Assembly: GCA_023381515.1 (NCBI GenBank)
Contig: JAMCQI010000111.1
Span: 1 to 24,791 of the forward strand
Source: Chloroflexota bacterium
Lineage (GTDB): Bacteria > Chloroflexota > Anaerolineae > UBA4142
Length of the DNA stretch: 24,791 nucleotides
Reading direction: 5' to 3'
Positions 14,627-21,844 of this stretch are shown here, piece by piece. The translations under genes and the position numbers were made by a program. The notes under the pieces were generated by a model. The model made no database searches and was not told where the DNA came from. It worked only from the letters and a program-made list of their open reading frames with translations. The first letter of the stretch is position 1. Each line of letters opens with the position of its first letter.

Positions 14627-15478
14627 ATGATCAAAATCGTGACCGATTCGTCAGCCCATCTGCCGCCTGATCAACGGCAAAAGCACGAGATTTCCATCGT
14701 TCCGCTCAGGGCTATCTTCGGTAAGAACCAGTTCCGGGACGAGATCGACCTCACCAACGACGAGTTCTATGCAATGCTGCCAAAGGCCAAAGAGCATCCG
14801 ACTACTTCGCAACCTTCGGCGGGCGAGTTCATCGAGGTCTATCGGCCGATCCTGGAGGCGGGCAAGGAGATCGTCTCTTTGCATCTTCCGAGTAAGCTGA
14901 GTGGGACATATGCCTCCGCGTGCGCGGCCAAGGCCGAACTGGAGACCCAGTTCAAAAAGGCTTTGCCGATCTCGATCGTCGACACCCCCTGGCTCTCCAT
15001 GGCTTTGGGGATGTTGTGCATCGCCGCGGCTGAAGCCGCGGAAGCGGGCCAGTCGCGTGAGGAAATCGTCGCGCTCGTCAACGCGCTCATCCCGAAACTC
15101 AATCTTATCTTTGTCCTCGATACCCTGGAGTATCTGAGGCGGGGAGGCCGCATTGGCGGTGCCAGGGCGTTCATGGGCACTTTGCTCAATGTGAAACCTT
15201 TGCTTCAGATCGAAAATGGTCAGGTCGAGCCGTTGGAACAACCACGCTCAAGATCGAGGGCATTGAAACGTCTCCTCGAGATTCTGGAAGAGCGCGCCGA
15301 TCACAAACCGCTGCATGTCTCGGTGCTGCATGCCCAGGTGCCAACCGAAGCGTGTATGCTCGAGAAGCAGATCCGAGACCGGTACAATGTTCGAGAGTTC
15401 TACATGACGGAAATCGGGCCGGTGATCGGGATCCACTCGGGACCACAAGCCCTGGGGCTCGCGTTCTACACGGATTAG
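14627..15478 (+). CDS. DegV family fatty-acid-binding protein (first copy)
   Basis: DegV/FakB proteins bind a fatty acid in a deep pocket; FakB presents it to the kinase FakA for acyl-phosphate formation. The protein begins I-K-I-V-T-D-S-S-A-H-L-P and has the T-S-Q-P-S motif at 60-64, whose Ser/Thr contact the carboxylate. It also has L-H-L-P-S-K-L-S-G-T-Y, L-E-Y-L-R-R-G-G-R-I-G, and C-terminal I-G-P-V-I-G-I-H-S-G-P. At 283 residues it is full length. AAGGAGA lies just before ATG 14627. It follows the PrsW gene by 12 bp and precedes the sigma factor by 189 bp, a gap that contains a hairpin. It is a paralogue of the gene at 16227. The bound lipid is unknown. Confidence 0.93.
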   Translation: MIKIVTDSSAHLPPDQRQKHEISIVPLRAIFGKNQFRDEIDLTNDEFYAMLPKAKEHPTTSQPSAGEFIEVYRPILEAGKEIVSLHLPSKLSGTYASACAAKAELETQFKKALPISIVDTPWLSMALGMLCIAAAEAAEAGQSREEIVALVNALIPKLNLIFVLDTLEYLRRGGRIGGARAFMGTLLNVKPLLQIENGQVEPLEQPRSRSRALKRLLEILEERADHKPLHVSVLHAQVPTEACMLEKQIRDRYNVREFYMTEIGPVIGIHSGPQALGLAFYTD

Positions 15479-15501
15479 CAGATGGCGATTGGCTGATAAC
15501 A

Positions 15502-15548
15502 GGTGTAGCAGATTGCCGGGTTATTTGCCAGCCGCGATCTGCTACACC
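15502..15548 (+). terminator. Hairpin between the first degV gene and the sigma factor
   Basis: A 12-bp perfect stem (GGTGTAGCAGAT / ATCTGCTACACC) encloses 23 nt and can extend by about 3 bp inwards with one wobble. It lacks a T-run, so it is a weak terminator or an attenuator that could set sigma-factor expression apart from prsW-degV. From 15549 to 15657 I see no convincing promoter. Confidence 0.5.
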
Positions 15549-15667
15549 AAGCCCTTGGCCAGCTAGCCGAACGCAACCCTTCGCGCAGACGGGTGTTCTA
15601 ATTCACAGGACACACCTGTCCCTCGCGCGCAGGCATCACATCTCGCCTCCGGCGAGCGGAGAAGAGT

Positions 15668-16216
15668 GTGTCCGAATCTGAAGAACGTTTGATAGAGCGC
15701 GCCAAGCACGATGCCGACGCTTTTGGCGAACTGTACGAGCGCTACGTCGATCGGATTTACAATTATATCTACTATCGCACAGGCGATCAGCACGAAGCGG
15801 AAGATCTCACCGCACGCGTCTTTTACCGCGCGCTGGGGCATATGGACGAATACCGGCAACGGGGAGCACCATTCGCGGCGTGGTTATATCGCATTGCCCA
15901 CAATCTCGTGGCGAACTGGCACCGGGACCGCAGTCGCCGCCGGGATGTTCGGCTCGACGACATTGTGGCTGTCGCCGAAAAGCGGGATGGACCTGAACAT
16001 CTGGCCGAGCAGGCCGAGGAGGCGCATACACTGCTTCAAGCGATGGGACACCTTCCCGCCGAACGGCAGCAGCTCTTGATTCTGAAATTCGTCGAAGGCA
16101 TGTCTAATGCCGAAATTGCTAACGTGATGGGACGGAGCGAGGGGGCGATCAAATCGCTTTACCATCGAACGCTGATTGCGCTACGCGATGACCTGGGCTC
16201 ACGTAACGTAGATTAG
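15668..16216 (+). CDS. ECF-type RNA polymerase sigma factor
   Basis: The 182-residue protein has only sigma regions 2 and 4. Region 2 (about 10-80) includes D-A-F-G-E-L-Y-E-R-Y-V-D-R-I-Y-N-Y, H-E-A-E-D-L-T-A-R-V-F and P-F-A-A-W-L-Y-R-I-A-H-N. Region 4 (about 125-175) includes L-P-A-E-R-Q-Q-L-L-I-L-K-F and the helix-turn-helix M-S-N-A-E-I-A-N-V-M-G-R-S-E-G-A-I-K-S-L. It directs RNA polymerase to a specific promoter set, usually while held by a membrane anti-sigma factor. GTG 15668 is chosen for its GGAG 6 nt upstream. It sits between two degV genes, 10 bp before the second, with a candidate anti-sigma partner after that. Its target promoters cannot be told from here. Confidence 0.93.
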   Translation: MSESEERLIERAKHDADAFGELYERYVDRIYNYIYYRTGDQHEAEDLTARVFYRALGHMDEYRQRGAPFAAWLYRIAHNLVANWHRDRSRRRDVRLDDIVAVAEKRDGPEHLAEQAEEAHTLLQAMGHLPAERQQLLILKFVEGMSNAEIANVMGRSEGAIKSLYHRTLIALRDDLGSRNVD

Positions 16217-16226
16217 GTGAAAGACT

Positions 16227-17099
16227 TTGGCTCGGCTCAAGGTAATCACAGATTCCACTTGCGATTTGCCGTCTAGATGCTTCCCGGACAACCAGATTGG
16301 CGTTGTCCCGATCAATATCCAGTTTGGCACGTCCACTTTCGAGGAGGGTATCACTATCGACCCCCCGACGTTCTACAAAAAAGTGGACGAGTTAGGAATG
16401 CTGCCCAAGACCTCCCAGCCGTCGGTAGGACAGTTCGCGGAGGCGTACCGTGCAGCGGCCGCTGCGGGTTATGATTCCGTTCTTTCTCTGCATGTGACCG
16501 GCAAGCTCAGCGGCACGGTCAATTCCGCCGCCTTGGCAGCACAAGAGGTGGCAGAGGAGATCAAGGTCATTCCGTTCGATAGCATGGCGGGCTCAGCCGC
16601 GTTGGGATATATGTGCGTCGAGGCAGTGCAAATGGCACGGGCGGGCAAGAGCGTGGACGAGATCCTCGCGCGCTTGAAGGCCGTGCGCCCCCATGTCCGA
16701 ATCTCGTTGTCGCTCGCGACTCTCCGCTATGCGCAGATGAGCGGACGGATCAGCAATCTTCAAAGCATCTTGGCTTCACTCCTAAACGTCCAGCCCATCA
16801 TCTCTCTACAAAACGGATTGCTCTTGCCGAACGGGCGAGTCCGTTCTCGTGCGGCGGCGCTCGATCGTCTCGTCGAGATGGCGAAGCAGGCCGCCGCGGA
16901 CAGGCCGGTCAAATTCGCCGTCATTCATGGCCAAGTACCTGTCGAGGCGGAAGAACTGATGGCGCGCGCTAAGGAGAGCCTGCACTGCGTAGAGGCATTC
17001 GTCAAAGAAATTGCCATCTCGCTGGCCGTCCATTTCGGACCAGGCGTCATAGGAACCGTCTTGTATCCAGCCGAATTCAATCTGATTCAGAATGAATAG
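16227..17099 (+). CDS. DegV family fatty-acid-binding protein (second copy)
   Basis: This is the same family as the 14627 gene but clearly diverged from it. It starts L-K-V-I-T-D-S-T-C-D-L-P-S, has T-S-Q-P-S at 62-66, L-H-V-T-G-K-L-S-G-T, L-R-Y-A-Q-M-S-G-R-I-S near 170, and ends A-V-H-F-G-P-G-V-I-G-T. It is full length at 290 residues and should bind a fatty acid. The start is TTG 16227 with AGGTGA about 7 nt upstream. It lies 10 bp after the sigma factor and 8 bp before the membrane partner, so the three are almost certainly one transcript. Its position between a sigma factor and its likely partner suggests a regulatory role, but that is inference. Confidence 0.92.
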   Translation: MARLKVITDSTCDLPSRCFPDNQIGVVPINIQFGTSTFEEGITIDPPTFYKKVDELGMLPKTSQPSVGQFAEAYRAAAAAGYDSVLSLHVTGKLSGTVNSAALAAQEVAEEIKVIPFDSMAGSAALGYMCVEAVQMARAGKSVDEILARLKAVRPHVRISLSLATLRYAQMSGRISNLQSILASLLNVQPIISLQNGLLLPNGRVRSRAAALDRLVEMAKQAAADRPVKFAVIHGQVPVEAEELMARAKESLHCVEAFVKEIAISLAVHFGPGVIGTVLYPAEFNLIQNE

Positions 17100-17107
17100 G
17101 GGATCCA

Positions 17108-17506
17108 ATGAGTATCGATCTAGTTACCGAAATCTTGGCCGCTCATGCGGATGAACTCATTAAAGGTCAAGAAGTATCTGTCGCCAAGTTCCTGGAGGCC
17201 TACCCGGACAGGCGCGCTGAGCTCACCCCGCTCCTCGACCTGGCGTCGCAGCTCAAACAGACGCTCAAGCCGGTGGCGCCGTCGTCCTCATTCCGCGTGC
17301 GTTTGCACGATGGCCTGATGATGGCCGCTCACCATCAGGAGACGCACCGTATTCTGGTTGAAAGGCGAGCCGAACCACAGTGGGGTTGGCTGATCGGCGC
17401 GGCGGCTATCGGGTCGGCGGCGGGCGTGATCGCTTTGGTCATGCGCTCGCGTACACATGAAAACCGCTCGATCGCCGAGGGCCAGCCTTCCCCCACTGCC
17501 AATTAG
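17108..17506 (+). CDS. Single-pass membrane protein, candidate anti-sigma partner
   Basis: The 132-residue protein has a helical cytoplasmic N-terminus of about 90 residues (A-A-H-A-D-E-L-I-K-G, F-L-E-A-Y-P-D-R-R-A-E-L, P-L-L-D-L-A-S-Q-L-K). One membrane helix follows (about 92-112), then a short polar tail. This layout fits anti-sigma factors encoded beside ECF sigmas, although the zinc-binding H-x3-C-x2-C motif of the ZAS class is absent. ATG 17108 has AGGGGA 4 nt upstream. It ends the cluster that starts with the PrsW protease, whose known substrate type is a single-pass anti-sigma factor. The role rests on layout and context, not on a recognised motif. Confidence 0.65.
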   Translation: MSIDLVTEILAAHADELIKGQEVSVAKFLEAYPDRRAELTPLLDLASQLKQTLKPVAPSSSFRVRLHDGLMMAAHHQETHRILVERRAEPQWGWLIGAAAIGSAAGVIALVMRSRTHENRSIAEGQPSPTAN

Positions 17507-17523
17507 ATCCGGCTGCGCACTCG

Positions 17524-17576
17524 TCGACAAATAAGCATCGCTCCCCGGGGGATGGGGAGCGATGCTTATTTGTCGA
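17524..17576. terminator. Strong 23-bp hairpin between convergent genes
   Basis: A perfect 23-bp stem (17524-17546 with 17554-17576) encloses the 7-nt loop GGGGGAT. The core is GCATCGCTCCCC / GGGGAGCGATGC and the outer part is A/T-rich (GACAAATAA / TTATTTGTC). That gives TTATTTGTC as the T-rich end on one strand and the same sequence on the other, so it can terminate transcripts from both sides. It lies 17 bp after the anti-sigma candidate and about 84 bp past the M48 gene's stop. Confidence 0.85.
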
Positions 17577-17637
17577 GGGTCGGAGACCCCGCGGTCTTGA
17601 GCGGGGTCGGAGATCCCGCGGTCTTCAGCGGGATGAG
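17577..17637 (+). repeat. Two diverged 27-bp hairpin repeats
   Basis: Units at 17577-17603 and 17604-17630 begin GGGTCGGAGA and have CCCGCGGTCTT in the middle. They are the same family as the array inside the permease gene, and both arrays are followed by GGGATGAG. Each unit folds into its own hairpin: GACCCCGC with GCGGGGTC in the first, ATCCCGC with GCGGGAT in the second. The C-G to T-A change on both sides of the stem keeps the pairing. Confidence 0.85.
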
Positions 17638-17659
17638 GGGGTGAGCAGTGCATCCCCCG

Positions 17660-18790
17660 CTAGGCCGCTCGGCTTGCGGCCGCAAACTGTTCCCCTCGCT
17701 TTAAGCGTTTCCCCAATGGCGGATGATCATAGAGCAGTAGCTCCACCCAGGCATCCGGCTCCAATTCGGCGAGGTTCTGGTTAGCCAGTTTTTCCATAGC
17801 GCCCACAAAGGCGGGAGCATTTTGCGTCGTTTCCAGCGCATATTCATCCGCGAGCGCCTCCCGCCAGCGCGAGAACGCATTGCCGATCGGCATCGTGATC
17901 AGTCCATAAATACCGAGCGCGAGCGCAAACAGCGGCATGGCAGCTAGATCGGAGATGCTCCCATAGTGCAACAAACCAACGCTCCATTTGAGGAACACGT
18001 CTGCGAGAAAGAATCCGACGACCGTCAGGACCGATTGAAAGACAAGCGACCAGAGGATGTCGCGGTGTACATGGTGGCCGAGTTCGTGCGCCAAAATCGA
18101 TTCGATCTCGTCCCCCGTGTAATTTTGGTACAGGGTATCCCCGAGGACAATTCTCTGCGTATTCCCCAGCCCCATCAGCGCGGCGTTCGCCTCGGTTGTC
18201 TTTTCAGACAACATCATGGTATAGACGCCGCGTACGCGTGCGTGGGCACGCGCCGCCATGGCCGTCAAGCGCTCCACGAGCGCCGGGTCCTCGAGCGGTT
18301 TGAACTTGAAAAAGATCGGAAAGATGAGGATGGGCGCGAGGTTCGCGAGCACCACGCTAAAGAGGATCATGAATACGCTCGCCCAGAGCCACCAGGTATC
18401 CGGAGCGGCGCGCAGGACGGCATAGATGACCTCGATGACCAGTCCTCCAAGCACGATGCCCAGCAAGCCGCCCTTTCCAAGGTCGATGAGCCAGTTGCGC
18501 AGGGTCTGGGTGGATAATCCGTAGCGATGCGGCAGGACGAAACCGCTGTAATAGGTAAGAGGGGAAAACACGATCTCGTAGGCGGCGAGAGCGACGACAA
18601 AGTAGATCAGAGTGGAAAGCCAGACATCGCGTGTGACGCCGAGCACCAGGTCCCGGAGCCAGACATTGAGCCCCAGGGCCAAGATGACCAAGATGGCCAG
18701 TCCGGAGAGCCCGAGATCGACGAGCACGAGACGATGGCGGATGTGGGCGTATTCCCTCGCTTTGCGTTGACGTTCATTGTCGATTGGCAT
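17660..18790 (-). CDS. M48-family membrane zinc metalloprotease (Ste24/HtpX-like)
   Basis: This multi-pass membrane protease has its zinc motif H-E-L-G-H at H235-H239 in I-L-A-H-E-L-G-H-H-V-H and the third-ligand segment E-A-L-A-D-E-Y-A further on. The layout of several N-terminal helices, then Y-G-L-S-T-Q-T (as in CAAX protease Ste24), a helix pair, the motif, two more helices and a C-terminal H-P-P-L-G-K-R matches Ste24. In bacteria such enzymes degrade misfolded membrane proteins. From ATG 18790 it has 376 residues. A TTG at 18814 overlaps the end of the upstream gene and is less likely. It begins 16 bp after the rubrerythrin-VIT gene, so they are probably co-transcribed. The Shine-Dalgarno is weak. 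Confidence 0.9.
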   Translation of the reverse strand: MPIDNERQRKAREYAHIRHRLVLVDLGLSGLAILVILALGLNVWLRDLVLGVTRDVWLSTLIYFVVALAAYEIVFSPLTYYSGFVLPHRYGLSTQTLRNWLIDLGKGGLLGIVLGGLVIEVIYAVLRAAPDTWWLWASVFMILFSVVLANLAPILIFPIFFKFKPLEDPALVERLTAMAARAHARVRGVYTMMLSEKTTEANAALMGLGNTQRIVLGDTLYQNYTGDEIESILAHELGHHVHRDILWSLVFQSVLTVVGFFLADVFLKWSVGLLHYGSISDLAAMPLFALALGIYGLITMPIGNAFSRWREALADEYALETTQNAPAFVGAMEKLANQNLAELEPDAWVELLLYDHPPLGKRLKRGEQFAAASRAA

Positions 18791-18806
18791 AATAACTCTA
18801 ATACTT

Positions 18807-19958
18807 CTATCCAACCACCGGCGATATGAGGACGCCGATGAAAAAAGTGATCGTGGCTTCTCCCAGGCCGACGACCGTCATCTCCAACCCGCTCTTCCAC
18901 CACGATCGACCCGTCACGATGACTTTGGATGCACCAACGATAAAATGGGCCAACGTGCTGATGACAAAGGAGGTGAAGAGCGCCGGGATGCCGCTCAGGA
19001 AGAAAAAGGGGAGCACGGGGACAATCGCGCCGACCCCGGTGCTGAGCATCGCGCTGATGGCCGATTTCCAAGGGTTTGGAAAGGTGGCCTCGGACAATCC
19101 CAGTTCTTCGTGGGCCAGCGACTTGAGCATTTGCTCCGGCTGTTCCGCAAGGCGTTCCGAGAGCATCTTGGCCTCGTCTGGCTTGAACCCTTTCAGCTCA
19201 TAAAACAGCTGCATCTCTTCGCGTTCTTGCTCCGGGTCCATCTCGATCTCGCGTCGCTCGCGTCCCATCTCGGCTTCATAGACCTCGCGTTCCGATTTCG
19301 TCGCGAGATAGGCGCCACTCCCCATTGAAAGCGCGGAGGCAATCATCGTCGCCAGCCCGCTGAGCAAGACGAACTGGGTTTGCACACTCGTCGCGCCCGC
19401 GACACCGCTCACGACCCCAAAAGCCGCGCCCAGCCCGTCGTTGACGCCGTAAATCGCCTGACCGATCCAGCCTCCCCCTCGCACATGCCATTTTTCTCGC
19501 CTGAGCATGGATTCGAGCCGTCCCTGAAGTTCGACCGGCTGCGTCATCGAGCCGATAAGTCGTCCGTGGGCCCTTTCCTCGGTCTCGGTGGCCCGCACGG
19601 CCTCGCGGTCCTGGTCCTCCTTGCTGGCCTCGGCCAATCGTGCATACGCGGCCGTATCGCTTTCCTCATCCATCTCGATGTTGCGCAGGGCTGCCTCAGT
19701 GCCTGCTTGAACAAGCGTCCAACGGCGAATCCGTTCGCCCAGAGATTCTTGGAACTCGGGCGGCTCGGTCCCGAGTTCGCGCAGTCGCTTCGCCCATTTG
19801 TCCGCATGCCGCTCCTCGGCATCCGCCAGGCGATTCAGGATATCTCGTTGATCGGCTGCGTGCGCGCGGCGGGCCAGTTCCCGGTATGTCTTCGACCCCG
19901 CGATTTCGCGCTTCCAGGCGGCCTTGAGCCCGTCAGTCAATTGCTTGTTGTCGTCCAC
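18807..19958 (-). CDS. Rubrerythrin-VIT1 fusion (MbfA-like iron/manganese exporter)
   Basis: The first roughly 150 residues are a ferritin-like helical bundle with E18, E48-E-R-H51 and a later E-T-E-E-R-A-H-G, consistent with a di-iron site. From about 165 on is a VIT1/CCC1 transporter: Y-G-V-N-D-G-L-G-A-A-F-G-V-V-S-G, S-M-G-S-G-A-Y-L-A-T-K-S-E-R-E-V-Y, a charged E-M-x3-R-E-E loop, then three helices ending G-L-G-E-A-T-I-T-F-F-I-G. This domain order is that of MbfA, a membrane-bound ferritin that exports iron under iron excess or peroxide stress. GTG 19958 is chosen for its GGGAG 7 nt upstream; it gives 383 residues. The frame is open further upstream, but without a ribosome binding site. Substrate and direction are inferred from the family. 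Confidence 0.9.
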   Translation of the reverse strand: MDDNKQLTDGLKAAWKREIAGSKTYRELARRAHAADQRDILNRLADAEERHADKWAKRLRELGTEPPEFQESLGERIRRWTLVQAGTEAALRNIEMDEESDTAAYARLAEASKEDQDREAVRATETEERAHGRLIGSMTQPVELQGRLESMLRREKWHVRGGGWIGQAIYGVNDGLGAAFGVVSGVAGATSVQTQFVLLSGLATMIASALSMGSGAYLATKSEREVYEAEMGRERREIEMDPEQEREEMQLFYELKGFKPDEAKMLSERLAEQPEQMLKSLAHEELGLSEATFPNPWKSAISAMLSTGVGAIVPVLPFFFLSGIPALFTSFVISTLAHFIVGASKVIVTGRSWWKSGLEMTVVGLGEATITFFIGVLISPVVG

Positions 19959-20046
19959 GGTAAAACTCCCATAGCCGATCGGAGAGCAGCGTTCTCTCGC
20001 CGAACGTTGTGCCGACAATACCCATCGATCTATATCCAATCCACCA

Positions 20047-20997
20047 TCACTGCGTCCGGTACCACTCCACCGTCCTGCGCAGTCCCTCCAGCACGTCGAC
20101 AGTCGGACGATAGCCTAGTACCTCCTTCGCCAGCTCGATGCTCGCCTGCGAGTCGCGCACATCCCCGGCGCGCTCGGGCCCGTAATCGGCCGGAAGGTTC
20201 TGGCCCGTTAGCTCATTCAGCATGTCGATGAGTTGATTGAGCGTCGTTCGTCCCCCGTAGCCAATATTGAGCAGAGGCGACGCGGGGCGGCCCCCCGCCG
20301 GAGCCAGATCCGCTTCGGCGGCGAGGATGTTCGCATGGACCACGTTATCCACATAGGTAAAGTCACGCGACTGCTCCCCGTTACCAAAGACAGTAAAGGG
20401 TCGCCGCTCTATAGCGCACGTGACGAATTTCGCGATCACGCCCGCGTATTGGGTGGTCGGATCCTGACGGGGGCCAAAGATGTTAAAGTAACGCAGGGAA
20501 ACGGTCGAGAGACCATATAGCTCGGTAAAGACCCGCATATACTGCTCGCCCGTGAGCTTGGTGATCGCGTAAGGCGAGAGTGGCTCGGGCGTCATCGTTT
20601 CCACTTTGGGCAGAGTCGGCGTGTTTCCATAGGCGGAGGAAGAAGCGGCATTAACCACCCGGCGAGCGCCTGCCTCGCGTGCCGCAAGCAAAACATTGAG
20701 CGTCCCCCGGATGTTCACTTCGTTGGTCGTCAGCGGGTCTTTCACCGATCGCTCCACAGAAGGGAGAGCGGCCTCATGAAATATGACATCCACCTTGCGA
20801 CTGGCCGTGTGTACGGTCGTGAGATTCCGCACATCTCCTTCGATAAGGTCGACGTCGCTCAGTACCTTGGCGAGGTTTTCCCGCCGCCCTGTCGCAAAGT
20901 TGTCGAGCACGCGCACGGAATAGCCCCGCGCCAACAGCCCTTCGACAAGATGTGAACCAATAAAACCGGCCCCGCCGGTCACCAAAGCTAGAGTCAT
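20047..20997 (-). CDS. NAD-dependent epimerase/dehydratase (nucleotide-sugar 4-epimerase type)
   Basis: This extended short-chain dehydrogenase has the NAD-binding T-G-G-A-G-F-I-G at 7-14, L-D-N-F-A-T-G, the catalytic S-S-S-A-Y-G with Y-A-I-T-K about 25 residues later, R-Y-F-N-I-F-G-P-R-Q-D-P and G-E-Q-S-R-D-F-T-Y-V-D-N-V. These fit UDP-glucose/UDP-N-acetylglucosamine 4-epimerases (GalE/WbpP group) supplying sugars for surface polysaccharides. It has 316 residues. ATG 20997 starts right at the Rossmann strand and is 4 bp after the nadE stop, with GGGGGA about 10 nt upstream. Exact substrate is not readable. Co-transcription with NAD synthetase may simply reflect crowding, although the enzyme uses NAD. 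Confidence 0.9.
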   Translation of the reverse strand: MTLALVTGGAGFIGSHLVEGLLARGYSVRVLDNFATGRRENLAKVLSDVDLIEGDVRNLTTVHTASRKVDVIFHEAALPSVERSVKDPLTTNEVNIRGTLNVLLAAREAGARRVVNAASSSAYGNTPTLPKVETMTPEPLSPYAITKLTGEQYMRVFTELYGLSTVSLRYFNIFGPRQDPTTQYAGVIAKFVTCAIERRPFTVFGNGEQSRDFTYVDNVVHANILAAEADLAPAGGRPASPLLNIGYGGRTTLNQLIDMLNELTGQNLPADYGPERAGDVRDSQASIELAKEVLGYRPTVDVLEGLRRTVEWYRTQ

Positions 20998-21001
20998 GAG
21001 T

Positions 21002-21838
21002 CTAGGTCCCCCAATCGCGATTATAGAGAAAGTCGATTCCAATCGTGCGAGCGCTCAACTTGGCAACGACCGGTGTCACTCGCTTGAACTGATTGCGCGC
21101 CATGCGCTCAGCCACCCGCCGGACGACGCGGCCTTCAAAGCCCATCCCAATCACATCTTCGACGCGGCGGCGCTCGTCGACCAGATAATAAAGAATGGCA
21201 TCTGCCTCGTCGTATGTAAAGCCCAGCTCGCCCTCGTCGGTTTGTCCCTGCCACAAGTCGGCGCTCGGCGCTTTGGCGATGATTCTATCCGGCACTCCGA
21301 CCGCGCGCGCCAATTGGCGCACCTGAGCTTTGTACATGTCTGTGATTGGATGGAGCGCGGCGGCATTGTCCCCGTACTGGGTGGTATAGCCGAGGAGCGC
21401 TTCGGTCTTGTTCGAAGTGCCGATCACCAGGCCGTGCCAATCTTCCGACTGGTCGTAAAGGACGATCATGCGTGCACGCGCCATCACGTTACCCCGCCGG
21501 CGCTCGTTCTCCCCAACGTACTGAGTGAGATACGGATCGACCATGGGCGTAATGTCGACGACGCGGTTTTCGATCCCCAACAGACGGGCGACCTCTTCGG
21601 CATCGGACTGACTCGCGGGATTGCTTGTACGGTATGGCATGAACACGCCCAGAACATTTTCCCGTCCCAAGGCTTCCACGGTGAGGAAAGCGACGAGGGA
21701 TGAATCGACTCCGCCCGACATCCCGACGACGCCGCGGCCAAAGCCGGCCCGTGTCACTTCGCGTCGAAGGAACTCGACGATCATCCGGCGGGCGAGGGCT
21801 GTGTCAATCTGAAGCGGGTCCATAGTTGGTGTCGGCAT
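21002..21838 (-). CDS. nadE: NAD+ synthetase, ammonia-dependent domain
   Basis: NadE amidates nicotinic acid adenine dinucleotide to NAD+ using ATP. The PP-loop S-G-G-V-D-S-S is at 41-47; G-T-S-N-K-T-E-A-L-L-G-Y-T-T-Q-Y-G-D, P-I-T-D-M-Y-K and A-P-S-A-D-L-W-Q-G-Q-T-D-E are all diagnostic. At 278 residues it is the stand-alone synthetase with no glutaminase domain. The gene 6 bp upstream encodes a nitrilase-fold amidase like the one fused to NadE in glutamine-dependent enzymes, so the pair probably forms a split enzyme. ATG 21838 has no clear Shine-Dalgarno and may rely on translation from the upstream gene; ATG 21823 is an alternative. Confidence 0.95.
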   Translation of the reverse strand: MPTPTMDPLQIDTALARRMIVEFLRREVTRAGFGRGVVGMSGGVDSSLVAFLTVEALGRENVLGVFMPYRTSNPASQSDAEEVARLLGIENRVVDITPMVDPYLTQYVGENERRRGNVMARARMIVLYDQSEDWHGLVIGTSNKTEALLGYTTQYGDNAAALHPITDMYKAQVRQLARAVGVPDRIIAKAPSADLWQGQTDEGELGFTYDEADAILYYLVDERRRVEDVIGMGFEGRVVRRVAERMARNQFKRVTPVVAKLSARTIGIDFLYNRDWGT

Positions 21839-21844
21839 AAATGA

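Noticed and set aside
14053..14670. A 205-codon plus-strand frame within the PrsW and degV genes
   Set aside because: Arg/Gly-rich frame-shifted reading of the PrsW gene, with no ribosome binding site or known domain.
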